A DNA stretch of 64,000 nucleotides from an uncultured Clostridium sp. (GTDB lineage Bacteria > Bacillota_I > Bacilli_A > RF39 > UBA660). The notes under the pieces were generated by a model. The model made no database searches and was not told the origin of the DNA. It was given only the letters and a program-made list of their open reading frames with translations. The position numbers and the translations under genes are program-made. The stretch is taken from NCBI GenBank assembly GCA_902493795.1, contig CABUQZ010000006.1:10688-74687 (forward strand). The letters run 5' to 3'. How positions within the stretch are numbered: position 1 is the first letter of the stretch; each line of letters starts with the position of its first letter. Shown here one piece after another: positions 1 through 10,000 of the stretch.

Positions 1-44
1 TATTTGTTAAAATACAACCTTTCTTATTTTCTACCCTTCTTTTA

Positions 45-53
45 CATATGATA
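45..53 (+). promoter_or_regulatory. Possible sporulation (SigK/SigE-type) -10 element
   Basis: The bases CATATGATA fit the CATAnnnTA -10 consensus known for the mother-cell sigma factors SigK and SigE. They lie about 90 bases upstream of a coat-protein gene, which is the kind of gene those factors drive. I do not see a convincing -35 element, so this rests on the -10 match and on context. Confidence 0.3.
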
Positions 54-142
54 TTTTAAGAAAAATAATAAATTAGGTATTAGTAATCACTATTTTTTTA
101 CTATTTGAATATTCTATATTAGAAAATAAAGGAGTGATTTAA

Positions 143-511
143 GTGGAAAATGAGAGAAACTACATATTAGATATTATGACATTAATTAATAAACTTCAGA
201 ATAATTATGCAGATAGTGCCAATAATTCATGTACTAAACCATTTTTAGGCCCTAGTAATACTACTTCAAACACAAGACCAATAAGACTATTTTTGTGTAA
301 CAATGATGACTTAACAATATCATATCCATCAGGAGCTACAACTGCTACTTCAAATATATTCCGTGTAGAAGATATAAATGGTTCTTGTGTTACTGTTAGA
401 CTTTTAGCAGGTACTGAAGGTGCTTTAACTTCAACAAACGAATTTGCAACGATAAACACAGATTGTATTGCTGCTATAAAATGTTTAGCTGATATTAATT
501 TATTAATTTAG
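143..511 (+). CDS. CotY/CotZ/ExsY-family spore coat protein (copy 1)
   Basis: This 122-residue protein resembles the cysteine-rich outer-crust/exosporium proteins CotY, CotZ and ExsY of Bacillus. Those proteins self-assemble by disulfide bonds into the outermost spore layer. Visible family signatures are the KPFLGP...SNTRPIRL segment (residues about 32-53), the IFRVEDI strand and the C-terminal CIAAIKCLADI segment, which corresponds to CFCAIQCLRDV in ExsY. Five cysteines are present. The start is GTG at 143, preceded by AAAGGAG at good spacing. A second copy follows 13 bases after the stop, so the two are probably cotranscribed and expressed late in the mother cell. Family assignment is by motif recognition and is fairly secure; the exact layer is inferred. 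Confidence 0.85.
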   Translation: MENERNYILDIMTLINKLQNNYADSANNSCTKPFLGPSNTTSNTRPIRLFLCNNDDLTISYPSGATTATSNIFRVEDINGSCVTVRLLAGTEGALTSTNEFATINTDCIAAIKCLADINLLI

Positions 512-524
512 AAAGGAGGATAAT

Positions 525-902
525 ATGTGTAATAGTGATGGAAACTGCATTGCAGAAACTCTTGAAAAAGTATTACTAATTCAACAACAAAGTAGCAGTG
601 CCAATAATTTAGGATGTGATAGACCATTTCAAGCAACTAACACACCGTTTAACACAAGACCAATAAATTTATATAGTTGTTGCAATAATGCATTATGGAC
701 TATGCCATATAACTTCAATGGAACAGCTGCAACATCAACAGTATTTAGAATAGAAAGTATAAACGATAACTTTGCAACATTTAGAATATTAGTACCAGGA
801 GACAATAACACCTACACTGCAACAGACAATTTCTTTACAATAAACCTAAAAAATATCGTCGCAGTAAAATGCTTGAATGATGTATTTATATCTAACATAT
901 AA
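525..902 (+). CDS. CotY/CotZ/ExsY-family spore coat protein (copy 2)
   Basis: This 125-residue paralogue of the preceding gene shares RPFQ...FNTRPINL, the VFRIESI strand, the threonine-rich centre and the C-terminal IVAVKCLNDV segment. Cysteines sit at the start (MCNSDGNC), in a CC pair near residue 49 and in KCL near the C terminus, consistent with disulfide-linked assembly. It has a strong ribosome binding site (AAAGGAGG, ATG at 525). The two copies are clearly diverged, as CotY and CotZ are in Bacillus, which suggests different roles in the coat rather than a recent duplication. The gene ends at a terminator shared with the convergent gene downstream. Confidence 0.83.
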   Translation: MCNSDGNCIAETLEKVLLIQQQSSSANNLGCDRPFQATNTPFNTRPINLYSCCNNALWTMPYNFNGTAATSTVFRIESINDNFATFRILVPGDNNTYTATDNFFTINLKNIVAVKCLNDVFISNI

Positions 903-904
903 AA

Positions 905-927
905 AAAATTGCTTAACAAGCAATTTT
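905..927. terminator. Bidirectional terminator between convergent genes
   Basis: A perfect 10-bp stem (AAAATTGCTT / AAGCAATTTT) with the 3-base loop AAC is flanked by A and T runs on both sides. It can stop transcription from the coat gene pair on the plus strand and from the small gene on the minus strand. Confidence 0.8.
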
Positions 928-1222
928 AATTTACAGAAATAATTGAATCTACATTAATAAACTCACCAGTATCAAGAAGAATAACATCCTCTCTTTTAGA
1001 AATAAGTATTCCAGAAACTACTCTTCCATCTTTTAAAGTAAGAGAAATACTTCTATTAAAGTAATTAATTAAAGAATCTTTATCAAATGAAGGAGTATAT
1101 TCTTCTTTTTTTGTTTCCTTAGGAGGAATTAATTCATCATTATATGAATTAAAAGTATTAAAACTATTCCTATTATTTGAAACAATTCTATCACTGTGAA
1201 ATATATGAGGTAATCTAGCCAA
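926..1222 (-). CDS. Small protein with C-terminal LSm-like domain, possibly spore-associated
   Basis: A 98-residue protein. The N-terminal half is polar and probably disordered. The last 45 residues (ISLTLKDGRVVSGILISK, then VILLDTGEFINVDSIISV) form a five-strand SH3/LSm-like pattern of the sort seen in the spore proteins GerQ and DUF2642. The start is a TTG at 1222 behind GGAAGTG. It lies between coat genes and a SEDS gene and is preceded by a SigE-like promoter, so a coat or cortex-surface role is plausible. The fold assignment is by eye; nothing shows an enzymatic function. Confidence 0.5.
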   Translation of the reverse strand: MARLPHIFHSDRIVSNNRNSFNTFNSYNDELIPPKETKKEEYTPSFDKDSLINYFNRSISLTLKDGRVVSGILISKREDVILLDTGEFINVDSIISVN

Positions 1223-1239
1223 AAAATCACTTCCTATAC

Positions 1240-1265
1240 TATCTTATGTAAAATAAAAATAATAT
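1240..1265 (-). promoter_or_regulatory. Possible SigE-type promoter for the small LSm-like gene
   Basis: On the minus strand an ATATT -35 core (1261-1265) is followed 12 bases later by CATAAGATA (1240-1248). This fits the SigE/SigK CATAnnnTA -10 pattern. It sits 18 bases upstream of the TTG start of the small gene. The spacing is about one base short of the usual SigE range. Confidence 0.4.
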
Positions 1266-1299
1266 TTACTAAATTTCACATAATAATAGTGGTGATTAT

Positions 1300-2397
1300 A
1301 TGAAATCTTTATTTAAAAATAAGGAAATATATTTATATTTATTTATTTTCTTTATTATAAGTATTTTAAGTATTTATAAAGCATCTGATTATCTATCAAG
1401 GTCATTAGGTCTTCTTTACATAAAACAAATATATTGGTATTTAATAGGTTTTGCTTTAATTTTTATTGTAAAACGAATAAATATTATTAAATTATATAAT
1501 TTATCTTTTTTAATATATCTTATCTGTATTCTTCTTTTATCAGGACTTTTTTTATTTGGTGTGGAAGTAAACAATACAAAAGCTTGGTACAAAGTCTTTA
1601 ATATAAGTATCCAACCTAGTGAATTCATGAAAATAAGTTTAATTTTAATTAATTCATACGTTTTAAATAAGTTTTATAAAAATAAAGATAAAATAAAAAC
1701 TAAAAAGGAATTTAGACTTATACTTTTATTATTTATTATTCTAATTATCCCCAGTATACTAACTTTTTTAGAGCCAGATACAGGAGCTATAATTAGTTAT
1801 ATTTTAATTACTATTGGAATGCTTTATATAGCAGGATTAAATAAAAAATGGTTTTATTTATTATTTTTAATTGTCTTAGGGTTTATATCTTTTTTCTTTA
1901 TAACATATTATAGTAATCAAAGTGCTTTAACAAGTCTTATTGGAGAAAGATCAATGTACAGAATAGAAAGAATTATTAACTGGCAAAACAAAGATGGAAT
2001 GCAACTTAATAATTCTTTAATATCAATAGGAATGGGTGGTTTATTTGGAAATAAAAAAGTTCCTATCTACTATCCAGAAGCAGGAACTGATTTTATATTC
2101 ACATCTTTTTCTTCTTCTTATGGACTAATTGGAAGTTTATTATTAATAATAACAATTATGCTCTTTAATTTTCATATAATTAAAGTTATTAAGAAAACAA
2201 AAAGAAAACAAGATAAATATACTCTTTTTGGTATTTTAGTATTATTCTCATATCAACAGATTCAAAATATTGCAATGAGTATAGGTCTTCTTCCAATAAC
2301 AGGAATAACACTTCCTTTAATAAGTTATGGAGGATCTAGTCTACTTACCTATTTAATCCTTATTGGAATTGTTTTAAACATAGAAAAAAAGGCTTAA
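1300..2397 (+). CDS. SEDS-family peptidoglycan polymerase (FtsW/RodA/SpoVE)
   Basis: A 365-residue polytopic membrane protein of the SEDS family, which polymerises lipid II into glycan strands together with a class B PBP. Family landmarks are IQPSEFMK, LEPDTGAI, the GTDFIF segment carrying the predicted catalytic aspartate (D264, equivalent to the RodA HTDFIF aspartate) and the C-terminal PLISYGGSSLL. About ten membrane helices are visible. The ATG at 1300 follows GTGGTGA. FtsW, RodA and SpoVE cannot be separated by eye. Its place among spore genes makes SpoVE-like cortex synthesis attractive, but that is inference. The stop codon forms the loop of a terminator hairpin. Confidence 0.88.
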   Translation: MKSLFKNKEIYLYLFIFFIISILSIYKASDYLSRSLGLLYIKQIYWYLIGFALIFIVKRINIIKLYNLSFLIYLICILLLSGLFLFGVEVNNTKAWYKVFNISIQPSEFMKISLILINSYVLNKFYKNKDKIKTKKEFRLILLLFIILIIPSILTFLEPDTGAIISYILITIGMLYIAGLNKKWFYLLFLIVLGFISFFFITYYSNQSALTSLIGERSMYRIERIINWQNKDGMQLNNSLISIGMGGLFGNKKVPIYYPEAGTDFIFTSFSSSYGLIGSLLLIITIMLFNFHIIKVIKKTKRKQDKYTLFGILVLFSYQQIQNIAMSIGLLPITGITLPLISYGGSSLLTYLILIGIVLNIEKKA

Positions 2398-2405
2398 AGC
2401 CTTTT
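2387..2405. terminator. Bidirectional terminator using the stop codon as loop
   Basis: The stem AAAAGGCT / AGCCTTTT encloses the loop TAA, which is the stop codon of the SEDS gene. A and T runs flank it on both sides, so it can serve the convergent coiled-coil gene (stop at 2404) as well. Confidence 0.75.
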
Positions 2406-4410
2406 ATAAATACAATTTAATTTTTTCTATTAAATCTTTCTTACAATCCATAAATTTAATAGCGTTATTCATATTATCAATAACTAAATAATCTGCTTTA
2501 TCTGGTGGAATATTATCTATTTTACTAGCTACAACAACAGCTCCAGTTTTAAAAATATCACAAATTTCTTCTAAAACATTATCACTTAATTGATAACTCT
2601 CAAAGAAAGCATCCATTAAAATATCTTCGCTATCATCTTTTGCAGAATAAAGAGTAACTCTATATGTATCATCATCTACTGGATTAAAGTATATTACTGT
2701 ATGTCTTCCATCTTTTTCAAATTCATGACTTGAAACATATGCATTTCTAATCATAGCAAGAAGTTCAATAACAGGTTTAGATTCCATCATTTCTTCTTTT
2801 TCTATTGGAACTACTACATCTTCATTTTGAACAATATTTGTATGTGTAGTTAAATATGTTACTATCTTTTCTTCAAGTATTATTAATTCTTGCATAACAG
2901 TTGGATGATTAACAGCAAAATCTAAATCTTTAACACAAGAAATAGCATTTAATAAGTTATTAATCTTATCTATATCTTGTGATGGAACAGGCATACTGCT
3001 AACAAATTCTCTTAATGCTTCTTCTTCACGAAGTCTTTCATCTCTTTCAAATAAGTATCTAGCATTATCTTGAGCTAGCTTTTTAAGTTCTTCATTTTCT
3101 TTTTCTAACTCAATAATCTTTCTTGCTTGTTCTTCAGCATCTTGTAAAATCTTTTTATATTCTTTTTCTTTAGTTATAATAATCTTAGCAAATTCTTCAG
3201 CATCTTTCTTAAGTTTATTTCTTTCTTCAATTGTTTCAAGAAGTAATCTTGCTTGATCTTCTGCTCCCATTCTTATAGCTTCTTCATCAATTTCAAGTCT
3301 TATAGGCTCTTCTACTTCTAAAGGAGTAATAGGATTATTTATTATATTAGCAAATGCTATTTTTTCATCTCTTATTTTCTTCAAATTATTAATTATAGAT
3401 CTTCCTTTATTTGTATGAGGCAATTTATTTTTTAATTCAACATGCTTTTTATTTTTTAAATCATAGGCATCAATAAAATCAATACAAAGAGCTTGTCTTT
3501 GAGAATCTAAAATAGATTCATAATATTTAGCCTTACTATTCCAATAAGTTAGATAACTTCCATTAAAGAAATTAACTTGTTTATTACAAGCTTCAAAAGC
3601 CTCAAGTACTACCGCATCATTATAATGTAAGAACAAATCATTATTTTTTTCATATTCAGCTAAAATTAAAGCCTTTGTATAAATATTTTCTTCTTCTATA
3701 TTATTATTCTTAAATAATGAACATATTTCTAGAACTTTTTGATTATCTTTATAATTATCTTCTATTTCTTCCCAAACATTTTTAAATTCTAAATTCTCAA
3801 AAGTATAAGCATATCTTGCTATATTAAGTATCAATAGTTCATCACTATCGTTAAGTTCTTCATTTTCTTTTACATATTGTTTTATAGAACTACTATCATT
3901 TTCTCCAAAGAATTTTATTTTATAATTAGCATAATCAAATGCTATATTATACTTCATATAATCATCATATTGTTGATGAGTGTCCTTATTAAAAATAATC
4001 TTTGAATCTAGTGAAAGATTAACATTACTTATTTCCTTCAAAGAAAGAGAAAGAAGTTCTAATAAATCCATATTATCTAAAGAACAATTTCTAAGTATTA
4101 AAGAATCTTTCAAATCTTTTCTTTGTACGATTAATGTTCCATATGAGTCGTTACCCATAACTTTTCTAACATTTACAGAAACATTTTTAGATAAAAATCT
4201 TTGAAATATTTTAGGAAGTACAAATTTTTGAAATTCTTCATCATTTATAAAATCATAAGAGTATTTTTTTTCTTCATTATTAAATAATACTACTAGAGAA
4301 ACATAAACTTTATTATCATTAAAAAAATTGACATTAAAAGTTACCTTTCCACCACATATCAAACTAGCATGAAGTAAATCATACTTATTAAGTAATTCTT
4401 CTACCATCAT
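2404..4410 (-). CDS. Coiled-coil protein with 21-residue tandem repeats, function unknown
   Basis: About 668 residues, starting at an ATG at 4410 behind GGTGGTG; an in-frame GTG at 4419 is less likely because it lies within that ribosome binding site. No signal peptide or membrane segment is seen, so it is probably cytoplasmic. Residues about 380-480 hold four tandem 21-residue units of the type AEEQARKIIELEKENEELKK, predicting a long rod. The N-terminal third and the last 110 residues look globular. The last part (HTVIYFNPVDDDTYRVTLYSA) resembles the globular modules of the 1172-residue protein at 13.3-16.8 kb, so the two are probably distant paralogues. I do not recognise a family. A scaffold role is conceivable but not shown. 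Confidence 0.6.
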   Translation of the reverse strand: MMVEELLNKYDLLHASLICGGKVTFNVNFFNDNKVYVSLVVLFNNEEKKYSYDFINDEEFQKFVLPKIFQRFLSKNVSVNVRKVMGNDSYGTLIVQRKDLKDSLILRNCSLDNMDLLELLSLSLKEISNVNLSLDSKIIFNKDTHQQYDDYMKYNIAFDYANYKIKFFGENDSSSIKQYVKENEELNDSDELLILNIARYAYTFENLEFKNVWEEIEDNYKDNQKVLEICSLFKNNNIEEENIYTKALILAEYEKNNDLFLHYNDAVVLEAFEACNKQVNFFNGSYLTYWNSKAKYYESILDSQRQALCIDFIDAYDLKNKKHVELKNKLPHTNKGRSIINNLKKIRDEKIAFANIINNPITPLEVEEPIRLEIDEEAIRMGAEDQARLLLETIEERNKLKKDAEEFAKIIITKEKEYKKILQDAEEQARKIIELEKENEELKKLAQDNARYLFERDERLREEEALREFVSSMPVPSQDIDKINNLLNAISCVKDLDFAVNHPTVMQELIILEEKIVTYLTTHTNIVQNEDVVVPIEKEEMMESKPVIELLAMIRNAYVSSHEFEKDGRHTVIYFNPVDDDTYRVTLYSAKDDSEDILMDAFFESYQLSDNVLEEICDIFKTGAVVVASKIDNIPPDKADYLVIDNMNNAIKFMDCKKDLIEKIKLYL
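3013..3264 (-). repeat. Four in-frame 63-bp units encoding a 21-residue coiled-coil repeat
   Basis: The coding sequence contains consecutive units beginning AEDQARLLL, AEEFAKIII, AEEQARKII and AQDNARYLF, spaced 21 residues apart. The 21-residue period equals three heptads, consistent with a continuous coiled coil. The units are diverged at DNA level. Confidence 0.7.
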
Positions 4411-4475
4411 GGACACCACCTTATTATTCTATCATAAACATTGTAACACAATTTTTTAAAAATATATACCTTTTA

Positions 4476-5483
4476 TTATTTTTTTAATACATCTTTATAA
4501 ACTTGCTTAAGCTGTTTACCTACTGTTTTTAAGTCACGTTCTATTGCAACATCATATGCTTTGTCAACTAAACTTGGTAATTTACCATTAAAGAAATCTT
4601 TTATCTTCTTTTCAAATTCATCAACGTCTTTAGCTTTATAAACGTTTTTCCCATCTTCTAACCAACCTTCAAATATTGGTATATCACGAATTATTGCATT
4701 TTGTTTACAAGCACAAGCTTCTATTATTGGAATTCCTTCTGTTTCTTCAAGTGTTGGGAATAAGTAAAGGTCTGCTCCACTCATAGCAGCTTTTATTACG
4801 TCTTGTTCAACATACCCTGCCCAAGTTAAGTTTGGAAGTTTAGTGTTTACTGCATCTCTTACAGGTTTAGTAGCAGCTTTTAAAGAACTATACCCAAACC
4901 AAATAAATTTGTACTCTGGAAGTCTTTTGGCAAGTTCAACGAAATCAATGATTCCTTTTCTTTTAATATATAAACCAATACCTATTATTACTTTGTCTTT
5001 TTTAGTATACCCATAATCTTTTCTAAATTTCTCTCCAGCTTTAGGATCTTTCTTAAAAAACTCTATTTCTATTCCATTAGAAATAGGATATATCTTTTTA
5101 TTTTCAAGTCCCTTATATCCTTGTAATAATCTTTTAGAATATGGTGTTGGAGTTACTATAACATCCCCTAAACTATAACATTTTATTAACCACCATTTAA
5201 ACATTTTAGAAGTCTGTCTTCCCATAATGAATCCATCTTTATAATCTTCTTCAGTTGAATGTGCATGGTACACTACTTTCTTTCCTTTTTTCTTTGCTCT
5301 TTTAGCAAGTCTATATGATTTAGGAAAATATGTATTTATATGCAAAATATCATAATCATCCTTAGGATTAGTAGTCCATTCAATTCCTTCATTAGTTAAT
5401 GCTTTCTTCTGATGTTCTATTGCTTTTCCTAACCCACTTTTTCTAACTTTTTTTTCCATCTCCGTATAAAGAAGAACTTTCAT
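4476..5483 (-). CDS. Family 4 glycosyltransferase, probably diacylglycerol glucosyltransferase type
   Basis: 335 residues, with the start placed at the ATG at 5483 because GATGAGGTG lies just before it and overlaps the upstream in-frame GTG. It has the two-domain GT-B layout. The N-terminal domain contains KSGLGKAIEHQ, DILHINTYFP and VVYHAHSTEED. The C-terminal domain contains IGIGLYIKRKGIIDF and the nucleotide-sugar motif LFPTLEETEGIPIIEACAC. I recall this arrangement from bacterial glycosyltransferases that make glucosyl-diacylglycerol, the glycolipid anchor of lipoteichoic acid. The acceptor is inferred and other GT4 acceptors cannot be excluded. It stands alone, with a hairpin just upstream. 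Confidence 0.75.
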   Translation of the reverse strand: MKVLLYTEMEKKVRKSGLGKAIEHQKKALTNEGIEWTTNPKDDYDILHINTYFPKSYRLAKRAKKKGKKVVYHAHSTEEDYKDGFIMGRQTSKMFKWWLIKCYSLGDVIVTPTPYSKRLLQGYKGLENKKIYPISNGIEIEFFKKDPKAGEKFRKDYGYTKKDKVIIGIGLYIKRKGIIDFVELAKRLPEYKFIWFGYSSLKAATKPVRDAVNTKLPNLTWAGYVEQDVIKAAMSGADLYLFPTLEETEGIPIIEACACKQNAIIRDIPIFEGWLEDGKNVYKAKDVDEFEKKIKDFFNGKLPSLVDKAYDVAIERDLKTVGKQLKQVYKDVLKK

Positions 5484-5525
5484 AAGTTTCACCTCATCAT
5501 AAGTATATCATTAATAAAGAAAAAA

Positions 5526-5573
5526 AACTAATCTATAATCGTAAAGATTAAGATTAGTGCTAATTTTTTTTTG
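5526..5573. terminator. Hairpin with T runs on both sides (bidirectional terminator)
   Basis: An imperfect 14-bp stem (ACTAATCTATAATC / AGATTAAGATTAGT) has a GTAA loop and poly-T or poly-A tracts on both sides. It lies between the glycosyltransferase and the left end of the IS element. It may be the original minus-strand terminator for the surface-protein gene before the IS inserted; that is inference. Confidence 0.55.
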
Positions 5574-5661
5574 AAATTCCGTTATTTAATTAAAAACGGA
5601 ATTAAGTCTGATTATAGTATAATATATGATGTTTCTATGCAGCTTTAAGGAGGTATTGAAA

Positions 5662-6813
5662 ATGGAAACATAGAAACATATAAACCTTGAACAAAGAAAA
5701 ATTATTAGTTTAGGTATTGATCATAATGATAAATTGATTGAACACAGTGAAAGGCTTGGTCTCGATCCCAGAAGCATCTCAAAAGAAGTTAGAAAAAACA
5801 GAATTCCAGTTGATTATCATTATGATGATATTAAACCAAAATGTCCAACACTTAATAGATGGCCTTTAGTTTGTACTAAATGTAAGTTTAGATATTCTAC
5901 CAACTATAATTACATTAAATTTAAGTACGATGCTAAGCCCGCCCAAAGAAAAGCCGACACAAATCTTATTAATTCTAGACGTGGTATTGATATTGATTCC
6001 GATGAATTTAATCGATTGGATTCTATTATTAAAAAGGGAATAGATGAAAACAAATCTATCTATCAAATCAAGATTGAAAATAGTGATGAAATTGATAAGT
6101 CAATTATTACTCTTTATAGATATATTAATAAAGGATATCTTACTACAAAAAGAATGGATTTACCATATGCCGTAACTTACAAAAAAAGAAAACATAATAA
6201 AAAGTATGAGTATTCTGAAAACAAGAAAATTGACAGAACAGGTCATACTTACATTGATTATCTTGCCTATATTCACAAACATCCAGGAATCTACGTCTGG
6301 CAACTAGATTTTCTTGGAACCATTAAGACAGATAACAATAATATTTTATCATTTATTCTACCTAATTTGCAATTTATTATATTAGATTTAATAAAAGATC
6401 CAAATCAGAATAAAGTTGTAGAATTTTTTGATGAATTAGAAGAAAGAATCAGGACAAATGCTTTTATTGAATTAATACCAGTTATTTTGACTGATAGAGA
6501 TCCTAATTTTACAGCTATTGATGAAATATGTTTTTCAAAAATAACTGGAGAAGAAAGATGCAAATTATTCTTTTGTGATTCTTATGTATCTAATCAAAAA
6601 CCGAATGTAGAAAACATAAACAAACAATTAAGGAAATTTTTCTCAAAGGGAAAATCAGTAGATCATTTGTCTAAAAGAGATGTTTTAAAAAAGAATATAA
6701 CATTACTTGATACGCCAATTAAATCTTTAGATGGAAATACGCCAAAACAGGCTTTTAAAACAATATATGGTGAAGATTTGTTTTACAAAATATTTGATGT
6801 TGTCAATGATTAA
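5662..6813 (+). pseudogene. IS30-family transposase with a TAG codon at position 4
   Basis: A strong ribosome binding site (AAGGAGG at 5647-5653) precedes ATG GAA ACA TAG. The frame then stays open from AAA CAT ATA to 6813. Read through the TAG, the N terminus (KHINLEQRKIISLGI) is a normal IS30 start, followed by a helix-turn-helix segment (ERLGLDPRSISKEVRKN). The DDE core is intact: WQLDF (D192 counted from the TTG at 5734), LTDRD (D254) and NVENIN (E293). Initiation at that TTG would give a 359-residue protein lacking the first helix. Most likely a nonsense mutation has disabled or weakened the transposase; a sequencing error is the alternative. Confidence 0.7.
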
Positions 6814-6844
6814 AATGAACTCACTTACGTTCGTCATTGACAAC
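6799..6844 (+). repeat. 11-bp perfect inverted repeat spanning the transposase stop
   Basis: GTTGTCAATGA (6799-6809) and TCATTGACAAC (6834-6844) pair perfectly around the stop codon, and the interior adds GAAC/GTTC pairing. A second stem (AACAAATAAA / TTTATTTGTT, 6868-6894) follows. These may terminate or fold the transposase transcript; no U run follows the first. Confidence 0.5.
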
Positions 6845-6999
6845 ATATACACAATTTAAAATATTTAAACAAATAAAGTGCTTCTTTATTTGTTACTAAA
6901 AAAATAAATTTCTGCATAGAAACAAAAACGGAAATAAGTTTAAAAACGGACTTTAGTCTAAAAATTTACGTCGAGAAATATTAAAATAAAATAAATTTA

Positions 7000-7020
7000 A
7001 AAGTGCACAATGTGCACTTT
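7000..7020 (-). terminator. Perfect 10-bp hairpin, probable terminator of the surface-protein gene
   Basis: AAAGTGCACA (7000-7009) and TGTGCACTTT (7011-7020) are perfectly complementary. On the minus strand the stem is followed by a T-rich stretch. It lies 40 bases beyond the stop of the gene at 7061. Confidence 0.6.
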
Positions 7021-7060
7021 AATCTTTGTAACTTTATTAAAATTTTCATCACAAGTATTC

Positions 7061-10000
7061 TTACTCAAGGACTATAAATGGATTATCAATAGAACCATTA
7101 CCTAAACTATAATCAGTAAGAGGTTTAAGTGAGATTAAAGGTCTAATACCATATATTCCATCTACTCCTCCATCACTTAAATATCCATCATAATCAACTT
7201 TATATCCATCAGCGTGATAATCACGAAAAGCACTAGGAGAAACAAGCCAATAAGAAGCACCTGTCGTTCTTTGACTTATTCCAATCAAATCAGCTTCATC
7301 CTTTGTAAGAAGTCCAACTGGATATGTTAATCTGCCATTTCCATTAATCGCACTTGTTGTAAAGCTATCAATTCTATTTTTACAAACTAAATCATATTGA
7401 TTAGTAAATAATCTACCATTAGCCCCATAATATAAATGATCTGTTATAACTCTACCATTAGAATTCCATCCATTTAAATTTGAAATACTTCTATCATTAC
7501 AGAATACAGTATCTTCTAACATATTTGTATAATCTTTTAAATTGTTATGAAACCATAGATCTACAACTTCTTTAATCGAAGAATCTTTATTATTTATATT
7601 ATCATTTTTTAACATTTCATTTAAAGCATCTTCTACACTTTTACCTTCTGTTAAATTTATGTAATATAAACTACCATCATTAGAACTATAGTAATATATA
7701 TATGATAGTGTTGAACAATCACCATCAAAACAGGTGTAATGCCTATTATTTAACTCACTATAATCTTTCTTTAAATCCCATATTTGTTTTGTATTAGTTA
7801 ATTCATATTTTCCATTACTATATATAAAAGAGTTTCCATAACTATAATTATTATTAGAACTAAAGAAATTATAATAATTATTATGAGAAGACGTTATTGA
7901 ATATACTTCTTCACAAGTAGTACTTACTTGATCTTGACATATATAATAATTTTTATAAGTATTATAATTTGTAAACCAATCATTCTTAGTAATCGTTAAA
8001 GGACTTTGAAGTGTATAAGTACCATCATCATTTTTGGTAATATTTCTACTTAACGTCATATGTCTTACGTCATCCAAAGTATTTTCACTTGTAATTAGAA
8101 GAACATATTGATAATCAATACTTCCACCTACTACATAATAAACATTAGAGCACTCTTTATCTATGTCATTTAAACACGTATAATAACCAGAAAGTGTGTT
8201 ATAGTTATCACGCCATAACTTTTTATTTACTTCACTTCCATCATTGTTTATTAATCTATATTTACCTCCAACTTGTACAATATTATCTCCATAATAATAA
8301 TTTGTTAAAGATACATCTTCTCTTGAGATTAATACTTCATATTGGTTATATAATCTTTCTGAAGAATAATTAATAGTACCATTATACATATAACCTACTT
8401 GTCCAGGAGATTTAAATGAGCTATTAAACTGACCTATACCTATTTGAGTATCAAAACCTGTATTATTACATTTTAAATCTTGACTAGGTACTCCATTATA
8501 TATAAGTTTTACTCCACCTGTTTCAGTAGTTCTTACTATCTTCCAACAAAAATTTCCAAATATTACATTATTATTTGTTGTTTCTATATCACCATTATAG
8601 TAATAAACTTTGTTTTGAAAAACACTAGATCCATTTCCGATATATAGTTCTGCGCCATTACCATTTTCTGCTGCATTTTTAACTTCTTTATATAAAGATA
8701 TTTTTTCGTGTACTGTTCCATCCATTGATTTAGCAACAGACTGTTTTGCCCATATTCCTCTTATTGTTATGTCATGTTCTGGCATTACAAAGACATCATC
8801 ATTAACTTTCTTTATGTCTTTTGAATCATTAAAATCTATTTCCCATCCTTTAAATTGATATCCATTACAATACAATTTGATTTGTTTTTTAATAACATTT
8901 TCATTGACAAAATACTTTTCTATTGGAATAGATTCTATACTACATCCAGATGGTGTATTATTATCATAAGTTACTTCATAATAATTTTTTAGTAAAAGTG
9001 TATTACTACTATTAACAGTTTTTAACTCTTCTTTTGGTAATTTTGTTTCAACTGCTTCTTTCTTATTTGTTTTAAAATATCCATAGTTTTCTTCTTTCAT
9101 TGAAAGGTTAAAAGTCATCTTAGCATTTCCACCTGTTATGAATGAATTATCTCCAAGATTCCATATTATTTTTTGTACTCCATCATAAGATTCTAAAATA
9201 ACATTTCCAAAAGATACCTTAATATCATCAACAGAATCAACAACAAAATAATCATTATCAACATAATCTGTTACTATAAACTTTTCATAAAGTACTGGGG
9301 AAATTGAAGATTCAAATAACACATTACTTAAAGATGACTTATCTGCTATCCAAACAGAATCAGTTATTTCTCTAATCTCTTTGATAACTTCTAACCCCAT
9401 TTCATATTGAATACCATTAATAGACATAAATGGATATTTATCTTTTAATAATTCATATGTACCTATCTGATTAGGAGTATCAACATATGGATATCCACCT
9501 ATCAAAAATAAAGTAACCACATCTTTTCCAGTTTCTTTGATATACCCATCCATTACACTATCAATGTTTAATAAAGCTGCATTATAATTTCTTGAATTTT
9601 GAAGAGTTAAAGTATCTATCTTAGCAATTAAATCATTTTTATCATTTGAAAATCTAGATATAATTTCTGAAGTATCACCACAAGTTATTAGTGCGACTCT
9701 ATTATGAGAGCTACTTAAAAGAGAAGAAACAAGTTCTTTTGAGTCACTTTTTACTTTATCAAATTTCTCACCCTTAATAGAATTAGAAACATCTAAAACT
9801 AAGACTATATCTTTATAAATACCCTCTGTTTTAATAATAGAATTCACATCAAACGTTACTTCTACTTTACCAAGTCCAGCCCACTTAGCACTTTTATTTA
9901 TATGCCAAGAACCAGGATTAGAATAATCACTTGACTCTATCTCGATACTTCTAACTTCTGTTGTGTATAATCCTAGATCCTTTAAGATTCTTTCTGCAAT

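Larger units (their letters stand above)
5578..6950 (+). mobile_element. IS30-type insertion sequence (about 1.37 kb)
   Basis: The element contains an IS30-type transposase flanked by related inverted ends. The left end begins TCCGTTATTTAA at 5579. The right end, read inward on the other strand, begins TCCGTTTTTAAA and ends at 6950, matching at 10 of 12 positions. A second inverted pair, GTTTCTATGCAG, lies inside the ends (5631-5642 and 6912-6923). The exact boundaries and target duplication could not be fixed by eye. The element sits in a gap between two minus-strand genes and does not obviously interrupt a gene. Confidence 0.65.

Noticed and set aside
5671..5673. TAG recoded as an amino acid
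   Set aside because: TAG ends other genes here (for example galE at 11439), so genome-wide recoding is unlikely; a nonsense mutation is simpler.
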